Source of the DNA: Opitutia bacterium UBA4654
GTDB lineage: Bacteria; Verrucomicrobiota; Verrucomicrobiia; Opitutales; Intestinicryptomonadaceae
DNA: 5,505 nucleotides
Direction: 5' to 3'
Assembly: GCA_002405555.1 (NCBI GenBank)
Contig: DHMA01000134.1
Location: forward strand, 27,586-33,090
Part shown: positions 1 through 5,505 of the stretch, in pieces
Layout of the letters: every line of letters begins with the position of its first letter
How positions within the stretch are numbered: position 1 is the stretch's first letter
Notes under the pieces: model-generated
Seen by the model: only the letters and a program-made list of their open reading frames with translations
What the model was told of the DNA's origin: nothing
Database searches by the model: none
Translations under genes and position numbers: made by a program

Positions 1-2
1 CC

Positions 3-1526
3 TTTTTTGCGTTCGCCGTTTCGCTTTGCGCCGACGTCAAAATGCCGCGCATATTCTCGAACGGCATGGTGCTCCAGCGCGGCGAACCCGTCAACGTTTG
101 GGGAACGTCCGCGCCGAACGCGAAGATAGAGGTGTCGTTCGCGGGCGCGAAAACGTCGGCGACGGCGGGCGCGGACGGCGGCTGGAGCATGAAACTTCCG
201 CCGATGGAGGCGTCTCAGGAGTGCCGAAATATGGTTGTTTCCGAAAACGGAGTGCCCAAAAAGAACTTTTCCGACGTGCTTGTCGGCGAGGTCTGGATTG
301 TCGGCGGGCAGAGCAACATGGCGTTTTCGCTCAAAGGCATGGCGGGTGCGAAGGAGATTATCGCAAACGCAAACAACGCGTTCGTGCGCTATTTCAATCA
401 GGGCGGAACTCCGCAAATGCGTAGCATGGACGGCATCGGGAAAAATCCCGAATCCGACACCGTGAAAGGCTCCGGCTGGCTTGTGTGCTCGCCCAAAAAC
501 GCCGAATACTCGTTCGCCGCCGTTCCCTACATCTTTGCCCGCGACATCGCAAAAAAACTCAACATTCCCGTCGGCATAGTCTACACGGCAATCCCCGGAA
601 CGCGCATGGTCTCCTGGATTCCGCGCGGCGATTTCGAAAACAACCCCGACTTCGCGGGCGAAAAGGCGGCGTTCGAAGCGCGTCTTAAAAAGTACGACGC
701 AAAAGCCGCCGTCGCGAAATTCGAGGACGACGTCCGCACATATCCCGCCCGCGTTGAAAAGGCAAAAAAAGAGGGCAAACGCCCGCCCGAAGCGTGGACG
801 GTTTCCGAAAATCTGCGCCCGTGGAGCGACTCGCCCGACAAGTGGGCGACGCCGTGCATGCTCTACAATATAAGAATCAGCCCGATTAAAAATTTCACCG
901 CCCGCGGAATCTTCTGGTATCAGGGCGAGTCCGACTCCGCCGCCGGCGCGAAGTTCGGGGAGCTTTTCGGGGGATTTGTGAAAGTTTGGCGCAGGGAGTT
1001 CGGCAAGCCCGACATGCCTTTCGTGTTCGTCCAGCTGCCGTCGTTCAACGGCAAGAATTGGAGCGAAGTGCGCTTGGCGCAGCAGGCTGTCGCCGACAAA
1101 CTCTCCAACATGTTCATGGCGGCGACAATCGACACGGGCGACGCCGACGACGTCCACCCCAAAGACAAACTCGCAGTCGGCGAACGCTCCGCCGCGCTTG
1201 CGCTGGCGAAAGTCTACCGCGTTTCGGGCGCACGCTCCGCCGCGCCTTCGGTAAAGGGCGTCCGCTTCGACGGCAATTCGGCGACGGTCGATTTCAAAAC
1301 AGAGGGCAGGCTTGTAGCGCGCGGAAATTTGAGGGGCTTCGAAGTGAGGTCGGGAGGCAAGTGGCTTCCAGCCGAGGCGAAACTGCGCGGAAACTCGGTC
1401 GTCGTGTCGGCGGCGGACAAATTCGCGAAAATCGACGGCGTGCGCTATCTCTGCAAAGACTGGGCGAAGCCCGACGTATCGCTTTTCGACGACGCGGGTC
1501 TTCCCGCGTATCCGTTTTCAAAATAA
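3..1526 (+). CDS. Secreted sialate O-acetylesterase-like SGNH hydrolase, paralogue A (5' end cut by window edge)
   Basis: Predicted exported carbohydrate O-acetylesterase of the SASA/DUF303 family; it would hydrolyse acetyl esters on a sugar, acting in the periplasm or outside the cell. The frame is open from base 3, and the 13 codons before the ATG at 42 read FFAFAVSLCADVK, a signal-peptide tail with a plausible cleavage after LCA. The same Met lies inside the mature protein of both downstream paralogues, so the true start is upstream of the window. Numbering from that Met: N-terminal beta-domain about 1-60; nucleophile motif GGQSNM with Ser91; charged helical insert about 207-252; WYQGESD from Trp292; catalytic DDVHPKDK with Asp370 and His372; C-terminal beta-sandwich ending in a GLPAYPF motif. 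Family and fold are fairly certain. The substrate is not: the same Pfam family includes sialate esterases and acetyl-xylan esterases (CE6). It is the most diverged of the three copies. Confidence 0.9.
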   Translation, partial: FFAFAVSLCADVKMPRIFSNGMVLQRGEPVNVWGTSAPNAKIEVSFAGAKTSATAGADGGWSMKLPPMEASQECRNMVVSENGVPKKNFSDVLVGEVWIVGGQSNMAFSLKGMAGAKEIIANANNAFVRYFNQGGTPQMRSMDGIGKNPESDTVKGSGWLVCSPKNAEYSFAAVPYIFARDIAKKLNIPVGIVYTAIPGTRMVSWIPRGDFENNPDFAGEKAAFEARLKKYDAKAAVAKFEDDVRTYPARVEKAKKEGKRPPEAWTVSENLRPWSDSPDKWATPCMLYNIRISPIKNFTARGIFWYQGESDSAAGAKFGELFGGFVKVWRREFGKPDMPFVFVQLPSFNGKNWSEVRLAQQAVADKLSNMFMAATIDTGDADDVHPKDKLAVGERSAALALAKVYRVSGARSAAPSVKGVRFDGNSATVDFKTEGRLVARGNLRGFEVRSGGKWLPAEAKLRGNSVVVSAADKFAKIDGVRYLCKDWAKPDVSLFDDAGLPAYPFSK

Positions 1527-1616
1527 AACAGCAGCCCGCGCGGAGCAGGGAGAGCCGGCGGGGCTTCGACAACAACACACATCGGCGTTTTTCTCCCGAC
1601 GCGTTTTAGACAAATC
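1527..1616. other. 90-nt gap between paralogues A and B
   Basis: The gap has no ORF of note, no good sigma70-type promoter and no intrinsic terminator. It contains an imperfect stem: AGCCC (1533-1537) pairs with GGGCT (1561-1565), and after a one-base bulge CGC (1539-1541) pairs with GCG (1558-1560), with a 16-nt loop. No T-tract follows the stem. The 16 nt before the ATG of gene B contain no Shine-Dalgarno-like purine run. Read-through from gene A into gene B is the simplest reading; the hairpin could modulate it, but that is only an inference. Confidence 0.4.
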
Positions 1617-3188
1617 ATGAAACAGAACATCCGCTCCTTAATTGCCGCGCTTTCGGCGTTGGCGGCAACGTCGGCGTTCGGCGAAATCAAGATGCCGAAA
1701 ATATTTTCGGACGGCATGGTGCTCCAGCGCGACATGCCCGTGAAAATCTGGGGAACTGCGGACGCGAACGCGTCGGTTGACGTCGAGTTCGCGGGCGCGA
1801 AAAAATCGGCGAAGGCGGGCGCGGACGGCAAGTGGGTTGTTTTGCTCGACAAAATGCCCGCAAGCAAAACGCCCCGCGCCATTACCGTCTACGAAAACGG
1901 AAACGCGGGCGCAAAAATCGGAAACGTGCTTGTCGGCGAAGTCTGGATTGCGGGCGGGCAGAGCAACATGGGCTGGGTTCTCGAAAACACGACCGACGCA
2001 AAGGCGGCGTTCGAACGCGCCAAGAAAAACAAAATTCTGCGCTACTTCAAACAGTCGCCCCGCGCGATTGCGCGAACCCCGCAGGAGGACTCCCCCGATG
2101 GCGCAAAATGGGAACGCGCCGACGTCGGCAAATGCGCGTTGCATTGGAGCGCGATAGGCTTCTATTTCGGCGAAAAAATTTCCGAGGCTCTCGACGTTCC
2201 CGTCGGCATCGTGGGCACGCCGCTCGGCGCGACGGCAATGGCGGCGTGGGTTGACGAAGCCACCGCCGAAAAAAACGAATACATGAAAGGAGTCTACGAA
2301 AACTTCAAAAAACGCGCCGACAAATACGACGAAAACGCCTACCGCGCAGACCTCAAAACCTACGAGGAAAAAGTCGCCGCGCTCGAAAAGGAGAACGCCG
2401 AACGCAAGAAGCAGGGGCGTCCTCCGAAGAAATTGCAGTGGGACTACAAAAGGCCGAACAAAATTTCGCCCGTGCCGTACTTCCGCACGCCCGTTTGGAA
2501 CTACAACGCGAAAGTCGCGCCGCTTCGCGGCTTGGCGGCAAGGGGCATAATCTGGTATCAGGGAGAGTCCGACACGCTCGAACCCGCCGTGCTCCACTTC
2601 GAATCGCAGCTGAAACTTCTGATTTCGGCGTGGTGCGGATATTTCGAAAAGCCCGACATGCCCTTCATCATGGCGCAGCTTTCGTCGTTCGTCTCCTACC
2701 CGAAAAACAAGTGGCCCGAAGCCCGCGCCGCCCAGCTTGCGGTTGCCGAAAGCGTCCCCAACGTGTACGCGGTTCCCACGATAGACAGGGGCGAATCAAA
2801 CGACATCCACCCGAAAGACAAAACGACGGTCGGGCTGCGCATGGCAAACGTCGCGCTCTCGCAGGTATACGGAGTTTCGACGCCGAACCCCTTTGCGCCG
2901 CAGTTTAAATCCGCCGAATATTCGGGCGGAACGGCGGAGGTGTCGGTAGACGCGCACGGGCTGAAAATCGGGGCGCGCGGGCAGCTGCGCGGCTTCGAGG
3001 TCTTGGCAAACGGCAAATGGGCGAAAGCCGACGCAAAACTCGACGGCGGGAAAATCGTCCTCAAAAGCCCCGACGGCGCGGACGTTTCGGGCGTCCGCTA
3101 CCTCTGGAAGAACGACCCGCTCTCCGAAATCTGCGTGTTCGACTCCGACGGGCTTCCCCTCTACCCTTTTGAAAATCTTAAAAAATAG
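1617..3188 (+). CDS. Secreted sialate O-acetylesterase-like SGNH hydrolase, paralogue B
   Basis: Complete 523-residue exported esterase, within the usual SASA-family length. The start is chosen because it gives a full Sec signal peptide: basic MKQNIR, an Ala/Leu-rich core, then SAFG with predicted cleavage after Gly22, leaving mature EIKMPKIF. Domains: N-terminal beta-sandwich about 26-85 (GMVLQRDMPVKIWGT); nucleophile motif AGGQSNM with Ser116; strongly charged, probably coiled helical insert about 221-281 (Lys/Glu-rich, ending in GRPPKK); WYQGESD at 313-319; catalytic NDIHPKDK with Asp396 and His398; C-terminal beta-sandwich from about 459, ending GLPLYPF. No lipobox is present, so it is probably soluble in the periplasm or secreted. 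No Shine-Dalgarno precedes the ATG. It lies 90 nt after A and 11 nt before C, so it probably shares their operon. Its first 75 or so codons are almost identical at DNA level to those of C. The acetylated substrate is unknown. Confidence 0.93.
   Translation: MKQNIRSLIAALSALAATSAFGEIKMPKIFSDGMVLQRDMPVKIWGTADANASVDVEFAGAKKSAKAGADGKWVVLLDKMPASKTPRAITVYENGNAGAKIGNVLVGEVWIAGGQSNMGWVLENTTDAKAAFERAKKNKILRYFKQSPRAIARTPQEDSPDGAKWERADVGKCALHWSAIGFYFGEKISEALDVPVGIVGTPLGATAMAAWVDEATAEKNEYMKGVYENFKKRADKYDENAYRADLKTYEEKVAALEKENAERKKQGRPPKKLQWDYKRPNKISPVPYFRTPVWNYNAKVAPLRGLAARGIIWYQGESDTLEPAVLHFESQLKLLISAWCGYFEKPDMPFIMAQLSSFVSYPKNKWPEARAAQLAVAESVPNVYAVPTIDRGESNDIHPKDKTTVGLRMANVALSQVYGVSTPNPFAPQFKSAEYSGGTAEVSVDAHGLKIGARGQLRGFEVLANGKWAKADAKLDGGKIVLKSPDGADVSGVRYLWKNDPLSEICVFDSDGLPLYPFENLKK
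1651..1870 (+). repeat. Direct repeat, copy 1: near-identical 5' patch of paralogue B
   Basis: These 220 bp align without gaps to 3222-3441 (constant offset 1571). By hand count there are 10 mismatches, about 95% identity, with an unbroken identical run at 1669-1741 (73 bp) and another at 1743-1797 (55 bp). The patch covers the end of the signal peptide and most of the N-terminal beta-domain. Identity falls sharply right after 1870, except for a second short patch around the GQSNM motif (1932-1971 against 3503-3542). Confidence 0.9.
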
Positions 3189-3190
3189 GA
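3187..3190 (+). promoter_or_regulatory. Weak ribosome binding site for paralogue C
   Basis: AGGA overlaps the TAG stop of gene B and lies 9 nt before the ATG at 3200. It supports that start and suggests that translation of C is coupled to termination on B. Confidence 0.5.
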
Positions 3191-3199
3191 AATAAGAAT

Positions 3200-4744
3200 A
3201 TGAAAAAATACATACTGATAATTTCGGCGTTGGCGGCGGCGTCGGCGTTCGGCGAAATCAAGATGCCGAAAATATTTTCGGACGGCATGGTGCTCCAGCG
3301 CGACATGCCCGTAAAAATCTGGGGAACTGCGGACGCGAACGCGTCGGTTGACGTCGAGTTCGCGGGCGTCAAAAAGTCGGCGAAGGCGGGCGCGGACGGC
3401 AAGTGGAGCGTTGTGCTCGACAAAATGCCCGCAAGCAAAACCCCGCGCGAGCTTGGCGTTTCGGAAAACGGAAAGCTCGGCAAAAAGATTTCCGACGTGC
3501 TCGTCGGCGAAGTCTGGATTGCGGGCGGGCAGAGCAACATGGAATGGAGGCTTCGCGCCACGACCGACGCCGACGCCGCGAAAGCCCGCGCCCACTATCC
3601 TGCAATGCGCTACTTCAACCAGCCCGCAAAGGCTTCCCTGAAGCCCCGTACCGACAGCTACGAAGAGTCGAAATGGAGCGCGGCGGACGGCGAGAACATT
3701 TCGGCGTGGAGCGGCGTCGGCTTCTATTTCGCCGAAAGAATCATGAAAGAGCTGGACGTTCCCGTCGCCATTCTCTACGCGTCGAAAGGCGCGACGAGCA
3801 TGACGTGCTGGATTCCCGAAGAAAGCCACGCAAAAGTTCCGTACTTGGCGGGCTACCTTGCGAACTTCAAAAAAAGCTTGGCAAAATTTACGCCCGAAAT
3901 CGCGCAAAAGCGGCTCGACGCGCACAACGCAAAATGCGCGAAAGCCCGCGCCGAAGACGCAAAACTGCGCAAGGAGGGCAAGCCCGTCCAGCGCCGCAAA
4001 TGGCCGTTCTGGGTTGCGCCGTCAATGATTACCCCGTGGGCGGACTATTCCACTCCGTACATGTTCTACAACGGCATGGTAGCTCCCATCGCGGGCTACA
4101 CGGCTCGCGGCGTGATTTGGTATCAGGGCGAGGGCGATACGACGGAAAAGGCGTCGGCGTGCTTTGCCGAGCAATATAAGACGCTCGTCGAATCGTGGCG
4201 CAAGGCTTTCGGCAACGACAACATGGCGTTCCTGCAAGTCCAGCTGGCGTCGTTCGAAAACAAGGCGAAGTGGCCCGAAGCCCGCGCAGGGCAGCTTGCC
4301 GCGTGCAAACTCGCCCCGAATGTCGGCGCGGTCTGCATCATAGACTGCGGCGAGGAAAAGGACATTCACCCGAAGGACAAAACGACCGTAGGCAACAGGC
4401 TCGCGCTCCTCGCGCTTTCCGACGTATACAAAAAAGCTGGCTTCCACGGGCGTTCCCCCGAATTCGTCTCGGCGCAGTACAAGGGCGACACAGTGAAGAT
4501 AAAGTTCAAGGATTTCGGGCGCGGACTCGTCTTCAAGGGCGAACCGCGCGGCTTCGAAGTGTTGACAAAGGGCAAATGGGAAAAAGCCGCCGCAAAGCTC
4601 GACGGCGGGAAAATAGTGCTCAAAAGCTCCGACGGCTCGATGCCCGAAGGCGCGCGCTATCTCTGGACACAGTGGGCGCGTCCCGACGCCAGCCTCTTCA
4701 ACAAAGACGGCCTGCCCGCGTTCCCGTTCCAAAACGTGCGCTAA
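3200..4744 (+). CDS. Secreted sialate O-acetylesterase-like SGNH hydrolase, paralogue C
   Basis: Complete 514-residue exported esterase of the same SASA/DUF303 family. Signal peptide: MKKY, hydrophobic core ILIISALAAA, then SAFG with predicted cleavage after Gly18; the mature start EIKMPKIF is identical to that of B. N-terminal beta-domain about 22-80; nucleophile motif AGGQSNM with Ser112; charged helical insert about 215-268 (ends KEGKPVQRRKW); catalytic KDIHPKDK with Asp388 and His390; C-terminal beta-sandwich from about 451, ending GLPAFPF. The central motif reads WYQGEGD (307-313), where A and B have WYQGESD. That change from Ser to Gly lies in a normally conserved block and may alter the active-site pocket, although the nucleophile and the Asp/His pair are intact. 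It starts 11 nt after B, is the last gene before the terminator at 4821, and so ends the operon. The specific substrate cannot be read from the sequence. Confidence 0.93.
   Translation: MKKYILIISALAAASAFGEIKMPKIFSDGMVLQRDMPVKIWGTADANASVDVEFAGVKKSAKAGADGKWSVVLDKMPASKTPRELGVSENGKLGKKISDVLVGEVWIAGGQSNMEWRLRATTDADAAKARAHYPAMRYFNQPAKASLKPRTDSYEESKWSAADGENISAWSGVGFYFAERIMKELDVPVAILYASKGATSMTCWIPEESHAKVPYLAGYLANFKKSLAKFTPEIAQKRLDAHNAKCAKARAEDAKLRKEGKPVQRRKWPFWVAPSMITPWADYSTPYMFYNGMVAPIAGYTARGVIWYQGEGDTTEKASACFAEQYKTLVESWRKAFGNDNMAFLQVQLASFENKAKWPEARAGQLAACKLAPNVGAVCIIDCGEEKDIHPKDKTTVGNRLALLALSDVYKKAGFHGRSPEFVSAQYKGDTVKIKFKDFGRGLVFKGEPRGFEVLTKGKWEKAAAKLDGGKIVLKSSDGSMPEGARYLWTQWARPDASLFNKDGLPAFPFQNVR
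3222..3441 (+). repeat. Direct repeat, copy 2: near-identical 5' patch of paralogue C
   Basis: Partner of 1651-1870. The only differences are two bases in the signal-peptide region, one synonymous change (GTA against GTG, Val), three bases around 3369-3376 and four around 3409-3417. The similarity extends upstream only to the TTTCGGCGTT of the signal-peptide core; before that the two genes have unrelated starts (MKKYIL against MKQNIR). Confidence 0.9.
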
Positions 4745-4754
4745 ACAACGCGCG

Positions 4755-4803
4755 TTTGCGGCGTCGTGCGCGGCGGTTTTTTGCCGACGCGCAAGCCCGC
4801 AAA
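4755..4803. other. Imperfect stem-loop just after the stop of paralogue C
   Basis: TTTGCGG (4755-4761) can pair with CCGCAAA (4797-4803). Inside it CGTCG (4762-4766) can pair with CGACG (4785-4789), leaving a bulge on the 3' side, and a short GGC/GCC helix can close around a six-T loop. It is not followed by a T-run, so it is not itself a classical terminator. It may be a 3'-end stabilising structure or a helper for the terminator downstream. In GC-rich DNA such pairing can arise by chance. Confidence 0.3.
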
Positions 4804-4820
4804 AGCCCAAACGCATTTCC

Positions 4821-4851
4821 CGCGCCGACAAGATTCGGCGCGTTTTTTTTT
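4821..4851 (+). terminator. Rho-independent terminator after the esterase operon
   Basis: A perfect 8-bp GC-rich stem, CGCGCCGA (4821-4828) with TCGGCGCG (4835-4842), and a six-base loop CAAGAT, is followed at once by nine T residues (4843-4851). It lies 76 nt after the stop of paralogue C and ends the three-gene unit. A second T-run (4856-4861) follows. There is no long A-run before the stem, so it probably works mainly in the + direction. Confidence 0.88.
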
Positions 4852-4865
4852 GCGCTTTTTTGCGC

Positions 4866-4890
4866 GATGTCCAAAATGCAAAAGATGTCC
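4866..4890. repeat. Paired GATGTCC direct repeat upstream of the beta-helix gene promoter
   Basis: GATGTCC occurs at 4866-4872 and again at 4884-4890, with an 18-bp period, just upstream of the -35 box. Two spaced half-sites in this position could bind an activator (for example an AraC-type regulator), but no regulator gene is visible and the repeat is short. Confidence 0.3.
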
Positions 4891-4894
4891 TATT

Positions 4895-4908
4895 TGTCGG
4901 CGTTGACA
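4895..4908. promoter_or_regulatory. Possible operator overlapping the -35 box
   Basis: TGTC-GGCGTT-GACA is an imperfect palindrome (10 of 14 positions symmetric) with a central CG, the general form of LacI-family operators. Its right arm lies inside the TTGACA -35 box, so a bound protein would block RNA polymerase. This is an inference from form and position only. Confidence 0.3.
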
Positions 4909-4931
4909 GAATCCCGCAAATGTGGGAAAAT
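4903..4931 (+). promoter_or_regulatory. Candidate sigma70-type promoter of the beta-helix gene
   Basis: A perfect TTGACA -35 (4903-4908) is followed after 17 bp by GAAAAT (4926-4931), which matches four of six bases of the -10 consensus. It sits just after the terminator and before the AGGAGG, where an independent promoter is expected. The predicted transcript would start near 4938 and have a leader of only about 13 nt. The weak -10 fits a regulated promoter. Confidence 0.5.
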
Positions 4932-4940
4932 AAACCAAAC

Positions 4941-4946
4941 AGGAGG
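4941..4946 (+). promoter_or_regulatory. Strong ribosome binding site of the beta-helix gene
   Basis: A full AGGAGG lies 4 nt before the ATG at 4951 and fixes that start. It is the only strong Shine-Dalgarno in the window; gene B has none and gene C only AGGA. Confidence 0.85.
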
Positions 4947-4950
4947 ACAG

Positions 4951-5505
4951 ATGAAAAAGGGAATTTTATTTTTGTGCGCGGCGTCGTTTGCCGCATTTGT
5001 TTTCGCCGACGCTCCGCGCGAGCTTAACGGCTACGACTTCTACCCGGCGAACGCGGACGCAAAGCCCTTTGCGGGAGATTTCGGCAAACTGCCCACGGGC
5101 GCAAAGGAGTTCGAAGTTGAGCTTCCGCGCGGGAATGGCGCGGTCGTCAACGCCGCCGATTTCGGCTTGAACGAAAGCGTCGAAAACGCCGCAACCCTCA
5201 TCAACAACGCGCTCGCGCACTGCAAGAAAATAGGCGCGTCGAAGCTCGTTTTGCCGAAAGGGCGGTACAAGTGCTTCGACGCAACGTCGATTATGCTCGA
5301 AGGCTTCGAAGACTTCACCCTCGACGGCAACGGCTCGCTGCTCGTCTATCAAAGCGACTCCGTAAAACAGATGAGGCCGCAGTGGGACAAAGCCCTCGAA
5401 TCGGGCGTTTCGAACATCAAGATAAGGAAGTGCAAACGCGTGAGGGTTGCGAACCTCGACTTCGACTGGGACTGGGAGCGCGGCCCCCTTGCGGGTTTCG
5501 CGAAA
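4951..5505 (+). CDS. Secreted right-handed beta-helix (pectate-lyase-superfamily) protein, 3' end cut by window edge
   Basis: The frame is open for 185 codons to the right edge with no stop, so the C-terminal part is missing. The start is fixed by AGGAGG and by a clear Sec signal peptide: MKK, then a hydrophobic run, then VFA with predicted cleavage after Ala19. Residues 69-106 hold the usual opening of pectate-lyase-like beta-helix enzymes: ADFG (69-72), a helix with NAATLINNAL (79-88), then LVLPKGRY (99-106). After it come rungs FTLDGNGSLLV (122-132), NIKIRKCKRVRVANLDF (155-171) and an acidic/aromatic DWDWERGP (172-179), which resembles the D-Y/W-D segment seen in several beta-helix glycosidases and may lie near an active site. 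Such proteins include polysaccharide lyases, polygalacturonases, epimerases and GH110-like galactosidases; the visible part cannot decide between them. It is a separate transcription unit from the esterases but probably acts on the same glycan. Confidence 0.85.
   Translation, partial: MKKGILFLCAASFAAFVFADAPRELNGYDFYPANADAKPFAGDFGKLPTGAKEFEVELPRGNGAVVNAADFGLNESVENAATLINNALAHCKKIGASKLVLPKGRYKCFDATSIMLEGFEDFTLDGNGSLLVYQSDSVKQMRPQWDKALESGVSNIKIRKCKRVRVANLDFDWDWERGPLAGFAK

Noticed and set aside
18..38. Lipoprotein signal in gene A (VSLC followed by A)
   Set aside because: The residue before Cys is Leu, not the small residue that a lipobox needs, and B and C have ordinary Sec signal peptides.
1533..1565. 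Hairpin after gene A considered as an intrinsic terminator
   Set aside because: The stem is bulged, the loop is 16 nt and no T-run follows, so termination is not supported.
986..1609. Plus-strand frame of 207 codons overlapping the end of paralogue A
   Set aside because: Its Arg/Gln-rich composition is that of an out-of-frame reading of gene A, and it has no ribosome binding site or domain.
1638..2597. Long minus-strand open frame (319 codons) opposite paralogue B
   Set aside because: It is Arg/Phe/Val-rich with no recognisable domain and lies fully antisense to a well-supported esterase. It comes from the codon bias of the + strand; a similar frame opposite C (3161-3925) has matching peptides only because B and C are duplicates.
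1651..3441. The B/C repeat considered as a mobile element or insertion
   Set aside because: Both copies lie in frame in the same position of homologous genes, with no terminal inverted repeats, target-site duplication or transposase, so it is a paralogue patch and not an element.
4022..4996. Minus-strand open frame (324 codons) spanning the end of paralogue C, the terminator and the start of the fourth gene
   Set aside because: It runs through the intrinsic terminator, promoter and a clear signal peptide of a + strand gene, has no family features, and is best explained as a shadow.

Overview
The window holds three consecutive, same-strand paralogues of the secreted sialate O-acetylesterase-like family (SASA/DUF303, SGNH-hydrolase fold). 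An intrinsic terminator follows them, and then the first 185 codons of a fourth secreted protein with a pectate-lyase-superfamily (right-handed beta-helix) N-terminus. All real genes are on the + strand. No RNA gene, CRISPR array, transposase or integrase was seen.

Organism: the DNA is fairly GC-rich, with many GCG/TCG/AAA/GAA codons, and has Gram-negative-type Sec signal peptides and uneven use of Shine-Dalgarno sequences. Runs of SASA esterases beside beta-helix proteins are typical of carbohydrate-degrading Verrucomicrobiota, Lentisphaerota and Planctomycetota; a Verrucomicrobiota relative (Opitutales-like) is my best guess. This is inferred from style only, because no marker gene is present.

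Layout: (1) 3-1526, SASA paralogue A, cut by the left edge inside its signal peptide, so the ATG at 42 is not the true start. (2) 1527-1616, a 90-nt gap with no convincing promoter or terminator. (3) 1617-3188, SASA paralogue B. (4) An 11-nt gap, then 3200-4744, SASA paralogue C, clearly co-transcribed with B. (5) 4745-4950, a regulatory gap with a strong intrinsic terminator (4821-4851), a consensus TTGACA -35 box, operator-like repeats and an AGGAGG ribosome binding site. (6) 4951 to the right edge, the start of a secreted beta-helix protein that is its own transcription unit.

How the genes may work together: the three exported esterases keep the Ser and Asp-x-His catalytic signatures but differ in the charged helical insert near the active site. 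This suggests removal of acetyl groups from several positions or types of an acetylated glycan. The beta-helix protein would be the glycosidase, lyase or binding partner acting on the same glycan. The most notable sequence-level observation is a roughly 220-bp, 95%-identical patch shared by the 5' ends of genes B and C, embedded in otherwise much more diverged genes. It looks like recent gene conversion covering the signal-peptide end and the N-terminal beta-domain.
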